Below are positions 53,526-62,591 of a DNA stretch of 64,000 nucleotides, in pieces. The notes beneath the pieces are model-generated. The model did no database searches. It saw only the letters and a list, made by a program, of their open reading frames with translations, and was not told the origin of the DNA. Both the position numbers and the translations under genes were made by a program. The stretch is from Bog-950 sp046329495 (GTDB taxonomy: Bacteria > Bacteroidota > Bacteroidia > Chitinophagales > LD1), in NCBI GenBank assembly GCA_046329495.1, contig JAXLUO010000011.1:1-64000 (forward strand), given 5' to 3'. Within the stretch, counting starts at the first letter, position 1. Each line of letters begins with the position of its first letter.

Positions 53526-55226
53526 ATGAAGAAGTTCTACTTGCTGCTGCTTGCCGCATTCACTTGCGCAGCTGCGTTCTCCCAAAACGTGGGTATCGGT
53601 GAAACCAACCCCGCCTCCAAAGCAACTATTAAAGGCAACCTGAGCGTTGGCTCCGGTTATTCCACCACAGCAGCCCCGGCCAACGGTGCAATTATCGAAG
53701 GCCCGGTTGGTATAGGTGTAAGTAACCCCAATGCCAATGCGGCCCTTGATGTTACCTCCTCTAATAAAGGTATGCTTATACCGCGGGTGGCCCTGGTAAG
53801 TACATCTAACCCTATAAGCGGCACCAAGCCCGATGGTTTGATGGTTTATAATACATCTACCACAGGTACCTATAATACTCCGGGCATTTACACCTGGAGC
53901 AGCACCAGCAACGACTGGGTTCGTGTAATTACCAATACCACCCTTTCCTCTTCTTTACAGAATCTCACTAACCAGGCAGGTGGCGGGCTTGGCACGTTTA
54001 CCTACAATGGCAGCAGCGCCGTACAAATCGCTATTGCCTCGCAAGGTGTACAAACGGGTATGATAGCCAACGATGCGGTAACCACTACGCAGATAGCACC
54101 AAACACCATTACCAGTGCCGATATGGGACCCAACTCGGTTGATTTAAGCAGCGGTGTTGTAACTAACCTGCTACCAATAAACAGAGGGGGTACTAATACC
54201 AATACTATCGGAAGTGGCGGTTCAATTGCCTATAGTAACGGTACCAACTATGGCTTTAGCCCTGTAGGTACATCAGGTCAGGTATTGGTAAGCGGTGGCA
54301 CGGGCCAACCTACGTGGAGCAATGCCAACGCAGCGCTTGCAAAAAACGATATAACATCAGGCACCACCGGCGTTACCGTTAGCAACGGAACGGGTCAGGT
54401 AGTTGGCGGCAGTAATGTTACAGTAAGCGTAGCTACCAACAGCGCGGCCTCACCGGGTTTAGTACCGGCCGGTAGCGGTAACAACAACAAAGTATGGGGA
54501 ACCGATGGAGCAGGTAATCCGGCTTGGACGAGCGTTACAAACTCGCAATTAGCGAACTCGGGCGTAACTATAAATACCGGTAGCGGTTTAAGTGGTGGCG
54601 GAACAGTGGCATTAGGAGGTACACTTAACCTGGCTAATACCGGGGTAACGTCCATAAGCGGCACGGCAAACCAAATCATTGCGTCACAATCAACAGGGGC
54701 AATTACCTTATCTACACCTCAAAATATTCACACAGGCGCCGATGTTACTTTCAATAAAGTAACTGCGCCGAATGATTTCTTTGGTCGTATTAATGTTATT
54801 GATACCCGTTCAACCGATGCAGGACCTAACACTTATGATAACGAAGTGGCTTTCGAGTTTAAGAGTCGTACGGCACTTGCCGGTACCCCCGGCACAAGCG
54901 CTTACGGTGGGTTAATGACACTGGCTCCCTGGGGTGACAATAGCGGAGATTATCACCATCAACTGTATTTTAATAATGGAGGCATTTATTATCGTACCGG
55001 TGCACCGGATAATACTACATGGAATGGTTGGTCGCAGGTGCTAACTTCAGGTAATATTACCAATAACATAAATGGAACCACCAACTACGTACCTAAGTTC
55101 ACCGGAGCTAACAGTATTGGTAATAGTCAGATATACGATAATGCCACTAACGTGGGTATAGGCACAACCTCGCCAGCTTATAAGTTAGACGTACAAGGCG
55201 GTAATGCCCGTGTTAACAATACCTAA
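53526..55226 (+). CDS. Secreted tail-fibre-like surface protein, copy 2, 5' part (frameshifted)
   Basis: The first 566 codons of a paralogue of the preceding gene, with start at ATG 53526 (signal peptide MKKFYLLLLAAFTCAAAFSQ). Residues 19-402 repeat the upstream gene almost exactly; from TPQNIHTGADVTFNKVTAPN on, the sequence is different, with ARTALAG-like and NGWSQVLTSG segments. It ends prematurely at TAA 55224-55226, just after KLDVQGGNARVNNT. The sequence continues without a break in the +1 frame (GDVGHGSNWAGFAHYSQ), so a one-base insertion or two-base deletion has split one gene of about 1067 codons. It could be a true pseudogene, a phase-variation state or a sequencing error. Confidence 0.85.
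   Translation: MKKFYLLLLAAFTCAAAFSQNVGIGETNPASKATIKGNLSVGSGYSTTAAPANGAIIEGPVGIGVSNPNANAALDVTSSNKGMLIPRVALVSTSNPISGTKPDGLMVYNTSTTGTYNTPGIYTWSSTSNDWVRVITNTTLSSSLQNLTNQAGGGLGTFTYNGSSAVQIAIASQGVQTGMIANDAVTTTQIAPNTITSADMGPNSVDLSSGVVTNLLPINRGGTNTNTIGSGGSIAYSNGTNYGFSPVGTSGQVLVSGGTGQPTWSNANAALAKNDITSGTTGVTVSNGTGQVVGGSNVTVSVATNSAASPGLVPAGSGNNNKVWGTDGAGNPAWTSVTNSQLANSGVTINTGSGLSGGGTVALGGTLNLANTGVTSISGTANQIIASQSTGAITLSTPQNIHTGADVTFNKVTAPNDFFGRINVIDTRSTDAGPNTYDNEVAFEFKSRTALAGTPGTSAYGGLMTLAPWGDNSGDYHHQLYFNNGGIYYRTGAPDNTTWNGWSQVLTSGNITNNINGTTNYVPKFTGANSIGNSQIYDNATNVGIGTTSPAYKLDVQGGNARVNNT
53581..54730 (+). repeat. Duplicated 1150-bp block, copy 2
   Basis: Second copy of the block at 50742-51891. Base differences cluster near 53710-53830, 54200-54320 and 54520-54545, with long identical runs between, a pattern expected from recent duplication or gene conversion. 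Confidence 0.93.
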
Positions 55227-56727
55227 TATAGGCGATGTAGGTCATGGTTCAAACTGGGCGGGTTTTGCACATTACAGCCAGGCCAACACTACCGGCTATG
55301 CCATGATCAGCAGTAACGATGGTAGTTACACTTTTATCAATAAGCAAAACACAGGTACCGGTTACATCGGTTTCAGAGTAGCTAACAGTGATGTTGCCGC
55401 CATCACCAACGCCGGTTGGATGGGCGTGAATACAACGGCCCCTGAAAATACATTACAAATTGTACGCTCAACATCGGGAGGTAATCGTGCCGTAGCACAG
55501 TTTACCAGCGGTGGCGATAACTCATGGGGGCATGTATTAAATGTGCGCACCACTGGGGCTGGTAATGACGGTGCCAAGATTTTATTCCGCAGCCGGAATG
55601 CCAAGAACTGGGAAATTGGTGGTGATGATGGCGGAAGCAATGACTTTGTGATAAATGAGGATGGCGGCGATGGTATATATGGATCCGGTTTTGGCACTAC
55701 ACGCTTTAAGATAGCAGCGGGTGGTAACGTTGGTATAGGAACTACCGCACCTACTGCCAAACTGTACGTTAATGCAGGTGCGGTTCGTGTGGGAACCAAT
55801 TCTACTGATCCCGGTGGAACTGATGGCGTGCTTTCCATAGGTAATACCGGCGCCGATTATAACCCTACTACGGGTAACTGGACCACCTCGGGATCTACGC
55901 TTGTGCTTAGTGCTAACGATTATTCCACTATCGGCTTCCATGATGCCGGTAGCCGGGTCGACTTTATTCGAACCGGCGGAGGTGTTATGCAGTTAGGTTA
56001 CAACGGCGGCTGGGGAGCAGCAACGGTGCAGGCTCCAAGTTTGGCCGGAACCGGAAACCGTGCAGTATATGCCGATGCCAGCGGTAATTTAAGAGCAGGT
56101 TCCGGTAATGATAATGCCCTCTGGACCATGAGCGCCAATTTCAGCCATAGCGTTGATGACTGGTGCACAGGTTGTTCAGGAACTGGTTCGCTACCAGATA
56201 ATACCGATGATGCTACTTCGCTGGTAACAATGCCGTTTAGCATAACCATAAACGGTGTAGCGTATAGCCAAATTTCGATATGCGGAAATGGTTGGATCGC
56301 ATTTGGAAACACTTCCTCAACTGCATTCGGCAATACAACATTACCTGCCAGCTTTACTACCTTGCCTGTTATTTTCCCTTATTGGGACGATTTACAAGAT
56401 TACGGCAGTGGCGAATGGGTTCGTTGGGGCTATGTAGGCGATGCCGGTGCCAGAACCTTTATCATCGATTATAACCAACGGGTGCATAACGATGGTACCA
56501 GCGGCAACCGGGTGAATTTTGAGGTGCTGATACATGAAGGTTCGGGACTGATTAACGTAAAATATCGTGATGTTATGGCTCCGAATTACAACGGTCAAAG
56601 TGCGACTATAGGTTTTCAGTTAGATGGCGGCGCTTCGGCAAAAGCCTATCCTATTGTGTGCAACGGAAAAGTATTGGATGATAACCGCGATGATGCGGAA
56701 GGTTGGAGCGTATGTCCGGTAAGATAA
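55204..56727 (+). CDS. Secreted tail-fibre-like surface protein, copy 2, 3' part (frameshifted)
   Basis: Continuation of the gene beginning at 53526, in the +1 frame. The ATG at 55204 is probably not a real start; true homology resumes at about 55228 (IGDVGHGSNWAGF, then QNTGTGYIGFRVANSDVAAI). It has fibre modules WMGVNTTAPENTLQI and VGIGTTAPTAKLYVN. The C-terminal 190 residues form a distinct domain: ANFSHSVDDWCTGCSGTG, ISICGNGWIAFGN, FPYWDDLQDYGSGEW, FIIDYNQRVHN, VLIHEGSGLINVKYRD, reminiscent of NIDO-like secreted modules. Its stop overlaps the start of the foldase gene, so both are probably co-expressed. Confidence 0.8.
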   Translation: MPVLTIPNIGDVGHGSNWAGFAHYSQANTTGYAMISSNDGSYTFINKQNTGTGYIGFRVANSDVAAITNAGWMGVNTTAPENTLQIVRSTSGGNRAVAQFTSGGDNSWGHVLNVRTTGAGNDGAKILFRSRNAKNWEIGGDDGGSNDFVINEDGGDGIYGSGFGTTRFKIAAGGNVGIGTTAPTAKLYVNAGAVRVGTNSTDPGGTDGVLSIGNTGADYNPTTGNWTTSGSTLVLSANDYSTIGFHDAGSRVDFIRTGGGVMQLGYNGGWGAATVQAPSLAGTGNRAVYADASGNLRAGSGNDNALWTMSANFSHSVDDWCTGCSGTGSLPDNTDDATSLVTMPFSITINGVAYSQISICGNGWIAFGNTSSTAFGNTTLPASFTTLPVIFPYWDDLQDYGSGEWVRWGYVGDAGARTFIIDYNQRVHNDGTSGNRVNFEVLIHEGSGLINVKYRDVMAPNYNGQSATIGFQLDGGASAKAYPIVCNGKVLDDNRDDAEGWSVCPVR

Positions 56728-57596
56728 CCCGGCTATGCCGATTGATTCTTTTAGGTGCACTGCTTTGCAGTGGAGCAGCAGGTTTTGCGCAAGCTGCTTC
56801 AATAGGTAGCATTGGTAAACGTACGATAGACAATACCTTATTGCAAAGTATACAGCAAGTATATCCTGATTTTAGTTTTGTATTTGACACAACAGCCCTG
56901 AAAGCTCAATTACAAAAATCGTATGTGCTGAATAGTTATTTGGCCGGCAAGGCAAAAACTGAAATTGGTAAAGAGGATAGCTTGTGGCTAAAAATTCAGG
57001 AAGCACAACAATTAATAGCCGCAAAAATAGCCGGAGAATATCTGTATAATCTTTACCTGAGTAAAGTAACTGTAACCGAAAGTGAGATAAAGGCTTATTA
57101 CGAAACTGAAAAGCAACGCTTTACAACTTATGCCAGGGTGTCGTATATCTATGCTTACATGAATGATACAATGCCTGCCACACTAAAACGTGTGCGCGAG
57201 GTAATAAATGGTAATAAACAGTTATCTGCTCAGCAATTGGCCAACAGTAAATCTACCGAAGCTAATTTTTCCGTGTCGTACGAAGCAGAACATGAAATCA
57301 ATCCATATTCACCCATGCAATATGAGTTGATGCGTTTCGCCAGGCCGGCAACATGGATTGGGCCTGTTCAGCCGGTTAACTCAACTGGTTATTTAATTTA
57401 TTATATACTATCTGCCAAGCCGGAATCTATTATGCCCTTTGAGCAGGTAAAAGAGGATTGCGCTGCGCAGGCTTTAGCTGCTAAACGTGCCATGCTTACC
57501 CAAAAGCTACACCAGGCAGCAAATGATAGCTTGCCTGTACACCTAAATGCTGCTTTCTTTGATAATAACTCAAAAGGTGGTTACGAAGTAAAATAA
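56712..57596 (+). CDS. Periplasmic SurA/PpiC-like foldase (peptidyl-prolyl isomerase-like)
   Basis: A 294-residue exported protein from the ATG at 56712 (MSGKITRLCRLILLGALLC, signal sequence ending near AGFAQA). The helical N-terminal part (LQKSYVLNSYLAGKA, IAAKIAGEYLYNLYLSKVTV, TESEIKAYYETEKQRF) matches SurA/PrsA chaperone arms. The following region (YARVSYIYAYM ... ATWIGPVQPVNSTGYLIYYI, then PFEQVKEDCAAQALAAKRAM) has the outline of a parvulin domain but lacks a clear HILL-type motif, so isomerase activity is doubtful. Its start lies inside the last codons of the fibre gene in another frame (16-base overlap), suggesting a dedicated chaperone for that secreted protein. Confidence 0.78.
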   Translation: MSGKITRLCRLILLGALLCSGAAGFAQAASIGSIGKRTIDNTLLQSIQQVYPDFSFVFDTTALKAQLQKSYVLNSYLAGKAKTEIGKEDSLWLKIQEAQQLIAAKIAGEYLYNLYLSKVTVTESEIKAYYETEKQRFTTYARVSYIYAYMNDTMPATLKRVREVINGNKQLSAQQLANSKSTEANFSVSYEAEHEINPYSPMQYELMRFARPATWIGPVQPVNSTGYLIYYILSAKPESIMPFEQVKEDCAAQALAAKRAMLTQKLHQAANDSLPVHLNAAFFDNNSKGGYEVK

Positions 57597-57633
57597 CCTC
57601 CCAATAGTGCTGCCCATTGAATTTAAAACTGAA

Positions 57634-59136
57634 TTACAGCCTGTTTACCTTTAATGTCATTTCGGCAATCCACTTAAGTTCTTCTGAAAAATCTTCACAA
57701 CTGGATTTAGAACAGACTTGATTTTGAAAACCAATAAAATCGTTTTGATAGGCCCCAAGGTATTTCAATGCATCTTGCTTATTGTTTAATCTTAGCTGGG
57801 CCAATGCTAAATATTTATAAATGAAAATATCGTTTGCACTTTTTATTTTTACTGCGCTCTCAAGATAGGATATTGCTTCTTTGACTTTCTCTTCAGAGTT
57901 GTATTTTTCTAATATGATACGCGCTTTGATTAAAAGATCATTCGAGCCTTGCATGTTGCATGCTAACAAGCGATTAAGAATTGAATCAGCTGTGGCGTAA
58001 TGTTTATTCTCGAACTCCAACGATGCATTAAATGAAAGCACTTTAGAAATGTGTTGGTCATAATTTTTGTCGGAATGTCCTTCAAGTGGTTTTGAAATGT
58101 TCGAAATTCTTTCATCCATTGATGGGTGCGTTTGGTCATCACATTGTATGCAGTATTCTCCTACAGAAATTTGATAATACTTTATTTTAAGCAGAACATT
58201 GGATAACGTGCTTGGCGGAATTTTAAGAACGTTCAAAATTTCTACCGCAGTTGCATCAGCTTCTTTTTCTTGTTCTCTGGAATATTTTAGGCCAAGATGT
58301 TCGATAACTTCAGCACTAATCATTCTTGTTGTGTAGTATACGTATGAAGTTAGGCTTCCTGGATAATACTGATCAAGGTTGGAATTGGAAAGTTCAATGT
58401 CTGTAATTAAAGCAGTGGTAGTTAAAAAATCAGACCAGAATTTCGCCCTATCCGCCATCTGCGCTAATTTCAATGTTATGAATAATTGATGATCTAAAAC
58501 ATAATGTGCTATTTCATGACCCAATACAGCTAATAGTTCATCCTCGTTTTTTATCAATGAAAGTAAACCTGTGGATATGAGAATGGTGCCATTTGATAAA
58601 GCATAACAATTAGGGGTAGGGTTTATTATTACCTGAATATTAAGGTTTCCTTTCCGATTGTCATTTAATCCGAATGGATATATCTTGTTTAATTGAATCG
58701 TTAAATAATCCTCTAAATATGCATCTTTCATGATTAGATTTTTCCCCCTCAAGAAGGTTAAAAAAGTAAGGTTTTCTTCTTCTTGCCTTATTCTAACCTT
58801 ATTAAAGTTTTCGAGTAAAAGCAGGTTATAATAGGTGCCTTTTCTTATTGCAATGTTTTTCCAATAGTCGGACATGGTTTTTGCATCTTCAATTTGTAGA
58901 CTTGAGCGCAGATCGGTATATAGCAGATTGAAATTTTTCTCATCCTTTAGTATATTTATCCGAACTTCGCCCAAATCGTTTTTTGAAACCTCTCCGAGCT
59001 CAATTTTATCCCCAGTATGTAACTCCTTACCCACATCTTTGGTTAAAACTGCTGCTTTGTTTAAGTAGAACTGCGATGATGCAAGTTGGCTCATCAACAG
59101 GATTGCGATTAAAAAAAGATATCTTTTCATGTTCAA
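57634..59136 (-). CDS. Secreted M48 family metalloprotease with TPR-like C-terminus
   Basis: A 500-residue zinc protease. The signal peptide MNMKRYLFLIAILLMSQLASSQ is followed by an N-terminal domain of unknown type and the M48 core: HEIAH at 207-211 (AVLGHEIAHYVLDH) and the downstream glutamate region SREQEKEADATAVEIL, with HPSMDERISNI after it. The last 130 residues are helical repeats (LIKARIILEKYN, ALAQLRLNNKQDALKYLGAY) like TPRs, as in BepA-type periplasmic proteases that act on outer-membrane proteins. The DNA is clearly AT-richer than its neighbours, a possible sign of transfer. It lies between the foldase gene (convergent) and eno. Confidence 0.9.
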   Translation of the reverse strand: MNMKRYLFLIAILLMSQLASSQFYLNKAAVLTKDVGKELHTGDKIELGEVSKNDLGEVRINILKDEKNFNLLYTDLRSSLQIEDAKTMSDYWKNIAIRKGTYYNLLLLENFNKVRIRQEEENLTFLTFLRGKNLIMKDAYLEDYLTIQLNKIYPFGLNDNRKGNLNIQVIINPTPNCYALSNGTILISTGLLSLIKNEDELLAVLGHEIAHYVLDHQLFITLKLAQMADRAKFWSDFLTTTALITDIELSNSNLDQYYPGSLTSYVYYTTRMISAEVIEHLGLKYSREQEKEADATAVEILNVLKIPPSTLSNVLLKIKYYQISVGEYCIQCDDQTHPSMDERISNISKPLEGHSDKNYDQHISKVLSFNASLEFENKHYATADSILNRLLACNMQGSNDLLIKARIILEKYNSEEKVKEAISYLESAVKIKSANDIFIYKYLALAQLRLNNKQDALKYLGAYQNDFIGFQNQVCSKSSCEDFSEELKWIAEMTLKVNRL

Positions 59137-59145
59137 GCCGGATTA

Positions 59146-59180
59146 AAATAAAAAAGGCCTAAAAAAGGCCCATTTTTTTA
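59146..59180 (-). terminator. Terminator of eno
   Basis: On the minus strand the sequence reads GGGCC-TTTTTTA-GGCC followed by TTTTTT, with A residues before the stem. The GC core is short but the A/T extension and T-run are good. Confidence 0.6.
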
Positions 59181-60467
59181 CTTTCTAAACTTAAAATTTT
59201 TGCCGGGGTAATAGGCCATTGGGCCTAATTCCTCTTCAATTCGCAGTAACTGGTTATACTTGGCAATACGGTCGGTGCGCGAAGCAGAACCGGTTTTAAT
59301 CTGACCACAGTTTAACGCAACTGCTAAATCAGCAATCGTAGTATCTTCCGTTTCGCCGCTGCGGTGGCTCATTACACTGGTATAAGCGTTACGGTGCGCC
59401 AGGTTAACTGCATTAATGGTTTCGGTTAAGGAACCTATTTGGTTTACTTTAACCAGTATGGAGTTGGCTGTATTGCCGTCGATACCTTTTTGCAGACGGT
59501 CAACATTGGTAACAAACAAATCATCGCCCACCAATTGTATTTTACCTCCGGCCTTTTCAGTTAATAAGTTCCATCCTTTCCAGTCATCTTCAGCCATACC
59601 ATCTTCAATCGAAAGGATAGGATACTTTTTAATCCAGCTCATCCAATAATCAACCATTTCTTCGCTCTTTAGCTTCTTGCCATTGCTCTTTTTAAAATGG
59701 TAAACCTTGGCTTTCTCGTCATAAAACTCGGTGCTGGCGGCATCCATGGCAATATAAATGTCCTTGCCCGGCTTGTAACCCGCAGCTTCAATGGCACTCA
59801 ATACGGTTTCAATAGCTTCTTCATTGCTGCCTATTTCCGGAGCAAACCCACCTTCGTCGCCTACATTGGTGCTGTAGCCTTTCTTCTTTAACACACTTTT
59901 CAGGTTATGGAATACTTCTACCCCCATACGCAGTGCTTCGCTAAAGGTATCGGCACCCAGGGGCATAATCATAAATTCCTGAAAATCGATCTTATTATCG
60001 GCATGGGCACCGCCGTTTAGGATATTCATTAAAGGGATCGGAAGTGTGTTTGCATTAACACCTCCTACATAACGGTAAAGCGGCATGCCCAGTTCCTCTG
60101 CAGCAGCACGGGCCGTAGCTAACGATACGCCCAAAATAGCATTGGCGCCAAGTTTACCCTTGTTGCTGGTGCCGTCCAGCAGATTCATAATCTGGTCAAT
60201 CGCATTCTGTTCAAATACGCTCAATCCTTCCAGTTCTTTGGCAATCTTGTTGTTTACATTGTCAACAGCCTTTAAAGTGCCTTTGCCCAAAAACTTCTTC
60301 TTGTCGCCATCGCGTAATTCTACGGCTTCGTGCTTACCGGTGCTGGCGCCCGATGGCACAATGGCGCGGCCCAGGCTACCGTTATTGGTTATTACATCCA
60401 CTTCAACGGTGGGGTTCCCCCGGCTATCAAGCACCTGGCGGGCGTGTATTTTGGCTATTTGGCTCAT
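59178..60467 (-). CDS. eno: Enolase (phosphopyruvate hydratase)
   Basis: Glycolytic enzyme converting 2-phosphoglycerate to phosphoenolpyruvate; also a degradosome part in some bacteria. It has 429 residues from the ATG at 60467 (MSQIAKIHARQVLDSRGNPT); the frame is open 19 codons further upstream, but the inner start fits the family. Seen: VPSGASTGKHEAVELRDGD, LMNILNGGAHADN, SIEDGMAEDDW, the signature ILVKVNQIGSLTET, and SHRSGETEDTTIADLAVAL. Complete and normal. Confidence 0.98.
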   Translation of the reverse strand: MSQIAKIHARQVLDSRGNPTVEVDVITNNGSLGRAIVPSGASTGKHEAVELRDGDKKKFLGKGTLKAVDNVNNKIAKELEGLSVFEQNAIDQIMNLLDGTSNKGKLGANAILGVSLATARAAAEELGMPLYRYVGGVNANTLPIPLMNILNGGAHADNKIDFQEFMIMPLGADTFSEALRMGVEVFHNLKSVLKKKGYSTNVGDEGGFAPEIGSNEEAIETVLSAIEAAGYKPGKDIYIAMDAASTEFYDEKAKVYHFKKSNGKKLKSEEMVDYWMSWIKKYPILSIEDGMAEDDWKGWNLLTEKAGGKIQLVGDDLFVTNVDRLQKGIDGNTANSILVKVNQIGSLTETINAVNLAHRNAYTSVMSHRSGETEDTTIADLAVALNCGQIKTGSASRTDRIAKYNQLLRIEEELGPMAYYPGKNFKFRK

Positions 60468-60628
60468 GCTAATTTGGTTTGAATGCCCGCGAACATAACG
60501 CGAACCAGTAACTTCTGCAATCAAAAAAGTGTACTAAGTAGCATTACCCGGCGTTATGTAGGTAAGATTGGGCTGTACGGCCCTTTTTTGAGCTTGTAAA
60601 ATGAACATTGAACCATAAATAATGTGCT

Positions 60629-60928
60629 ATGCCGAATATCCTGCGCAGCTTACTAACCATGGGGCTTACTGTTGGTTTGTCTGATAAAGAAGCTTTTATC
60701 CAAAAAGTAGCCGGTGTTATTGAACAATACCGCGAAAATCCTGAAGAAGCCGAAAAATGGGCTGCTGCTGCCGCAGAATTTTTGGAACAGTGGAAGGATG
60801 ACCTGCGCATGCAAACCAATATCCATCACGGCGTTAAAAACAGTGGCTTGCCCGATAAGGAGCAGATGGAACGATTGACCGCTGCTATTGAAAAACTAAC
60901 CCGTGAGATGCAGAAACCTAAAGCCTGA
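60629..60928 (+). CDS. Small helical protein coupled to ABC1 kinase gene
   Basis: Not recognised. A 99-residue protein of two predicted helical parts: LTVGLSDKEAFIQKVAGVIE with an Ala-rich helix (EKWAAAAAEFLEQWKDD), and a C-terminal helix LPDKEQMERLTAAIEKLTRE. The latter resembles the C-terminal oligomerisation helix of phasin-type proteins. No signal peptide and no catalytic motif. It ends 10 bases before the ABC1/UbiB kinase gene on the same strand, so the two are almost surely co-transcribed. A function as regulator or scaffold of the kinase is a guess. Confidence 0.75.
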   Translation: MPNILRSLLTMGLTVGLSDKEAFIQKVAGVIEQYRENPEEAEKWAAAAAEFLEQWKDDLRMQTNIHHGVKNSGLPDKEQMERLTAAIEKLTREMQKPKA

Positions 60929-60938
60929 ACTTTAACCT

Positions 60939-62591
60939 ATGTTTAAAATATTTCGCATACGTTTATACTTTCTCAGCATAGTGCGCGGATTTGATATTCT
61001 GGGCATCTTACTAAAGTACTTTATAGTGGAATGGATGAGCGAACGTCGTTTTTTTATGCGGTTCATTCCTAAACAATATAAGCGCGATGGTTTGGTGCAA
61101 AGCGACCCCGAACGTTTACGTACTGTGATAGAGGAATTGGGGCCTACATTTGTAAAGTTCGGGCAAATACTGGCCGATAGGCCCGATATAATCAGCGATA
61201 AACTGCGGCAGGAATTGAAGAAGTTGCAAACGCGGGTCGAAGTGTTTGATCATGATACCGCCATCCGCGAAATAGAAGAAGAGCTTGGCGGACCGATAAG
61301 TGAAGTGTTCGACGGCTGGGAACCGAGATGTATTGGTTCAGCTTCTATCGGGCAAGTTTATAAAACCAGGCTCAAGAGCGGTGAGGTGGTGGTGGTAAAA
61401 ATTCAACGCCCGCATATCGAACCAAAAATCAGGCTCGATTTACAAATACTCCGATATCTGGCCGCAGAATTAGCAAAGGAATATCCCGGGTTTAATGCAG
61501 TGGATATGGTTGGGGTTGTTGATGAATTCGGAGATACGTTGCTGAGCGAATTGAATTACCTGAATGAAGCAGCACATGCTGCAAGGTTCGGCCAAATGTT
61601 TCGCAATTCTACTATTTGCAAAATACCTAAAGTACACATGAACCTTACCACTAATAAATTACTGGTAATGGAATACGTGGAAGGCATTGCACCGGATAAC
61701 TTATACGGGCTGTTAGCTGCCGGTATCGATCCCAAAGAAATTGCCCATAATGGAGCAACTGTTTTATTGGATATGATTTTTAAGTATGGCTTTTTTCATG
61801 CCGACCCGCATGCCGGTAACCTTTTTATTTTGCCCGATAAACGAATTGCTTTTATCGACTTTGGCATGGTGGGGGTATTAAAGCCGTCGCATATGCAGTT
61901 TTTGGCCGGCTTTACACTGGGCTTAGCAACAAAGAATGCTACACTCATTTCCGATGCATTGCTTACACTCTGCGGTAAAAAATTCTTTGCCGAAAAAGAG
62001 GATCTCGAGTTTTCGGTAGAAGCAATGCTACTGCGCCACGGCGCTTTTAAGTATGATAACATGAACTTCTCGATGATACTAAACGAGAGCGTAAACATCA
62101 TCTTAAAATACGAATTGCGGTTGCCTGCCAATTTTTATTTGTTACTAAAAGCACTGGCAACACTGGAAAAGTTTGGTCACAATCTCGATAGACAAATTGT
62201 GTTAGCTGATATTATCAAACCCTATGCTATCGATTTGGTAAAGCAAAAATTCTCTCCCCGCGAAATTGCCTCAGATATTTACGAGGTATTAAAGGACTAT
62301 GTACACCTCATGCGCGACTTTCCCGGCGAAGTGAATGAGATACTCTATAAGTTGAAACAGGGTAAAGTAATTATGGATATTAACCTGCAGCAGCCCGAAG
62401 TTTTAACCGGTTCGGTTAAGCAACTGGGCCGCATGATTGGTATTGCGTTTATTATCTGTGCCTTACTGGTAAGCAGCATAGTATTAATGATCAACGACAA
62501 ACATCCCGGCCTTGCAGGTTTTATGTTTGGTATTGCTATCTTCTTTTCCTTGTGGATGCTGATGAGGCTTTTTATAAAGGTGCGTTTTTAA
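60939..62591 (+). CDS. ABC1/AarF/UbiB family atypical kinase
   Basis: A 550-residue member of the ABC1 (UbiB/COQ8) atypical kinase family. Motifs seen: the KxGQ motif as GPTFVKFGQILADRPDI, the alanine/serine nucleotide loop GSASIGQVYKTRLKSGE with VVVVKIQRP, the catalytic loop FFHADPHAGNLF and the metal-binding IDFGMVGVL. Two C-terminal membrane segments (MIGIAFIICALLVSSIVLMI and GFMFGIAIFFSLWMLMRLF) anchor it. In proteobacteria UbiB supports ubiquinone synthesis. This phylum generally uses menaquinone, so the role here (isoprenoid lipid handling) is open. The stop overlaps the stop of the convergent lipoprotein gene. Confidence 0.93.
   Translation: MFKIFRIRLYFLSIVRGFDILGILLKYFIVEWMSERRFFMRFIPKQYKRDGLVQSDPERLRTVIEELGPTFVKFGQILADRPDIISDKLRQELKKLQTRVEVFDHDTAIREIEEELGGPISEVFDGWEPRCIGSASIGQVYKTRLKSGEVVVVKIQRPHIEPKIRLDLQILRYLAAELAKEYPGFNAVDMVGVVDEFGDTLLSELNYLNEAAHAARFGQMFRNSTICKIPKVHMNLTTNKLLVMEYVEGIAPDNLYGLLAAGIDPKEIAHNGATVLLDMIFKYGFFHADPHAGNLFILPDKRIAFIDFGMVGVLKPSHMQFLAGFTLGLATKNATLISDALLTLCGKKFFAEKEDLEFSVEAMLLRHGAFKYDNMNFSMILNESVNIILKYELRLPANFYLLLKALATLEKFGHNLDRQIVLADIIKPYAIDLVKQKFSPREIASDIYEVLKDYVHLMRDFPGEVNEILYKLKQGKVIMDINLQQPEVLTGSVKQLGRMIGIAFIICALLVSSIVLMINDKHPGLAGFMFGIAIFFSLWMLMRLFIKVRF

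Noticed and set aside
55204..55240. Programmed +1 ribosomal frameshift in the second fibre gene
   Set aside because: No slippery codon with a stimulatory structure was recognised; a simple indel explains the break more easily.
50687..56727. Prophage tail-fibre genes
   Set aside because: The VGIG..P modules resemble phage fibres, but both proteins have signal peptides and no other phage gene is near, so they are secreted host proteins.
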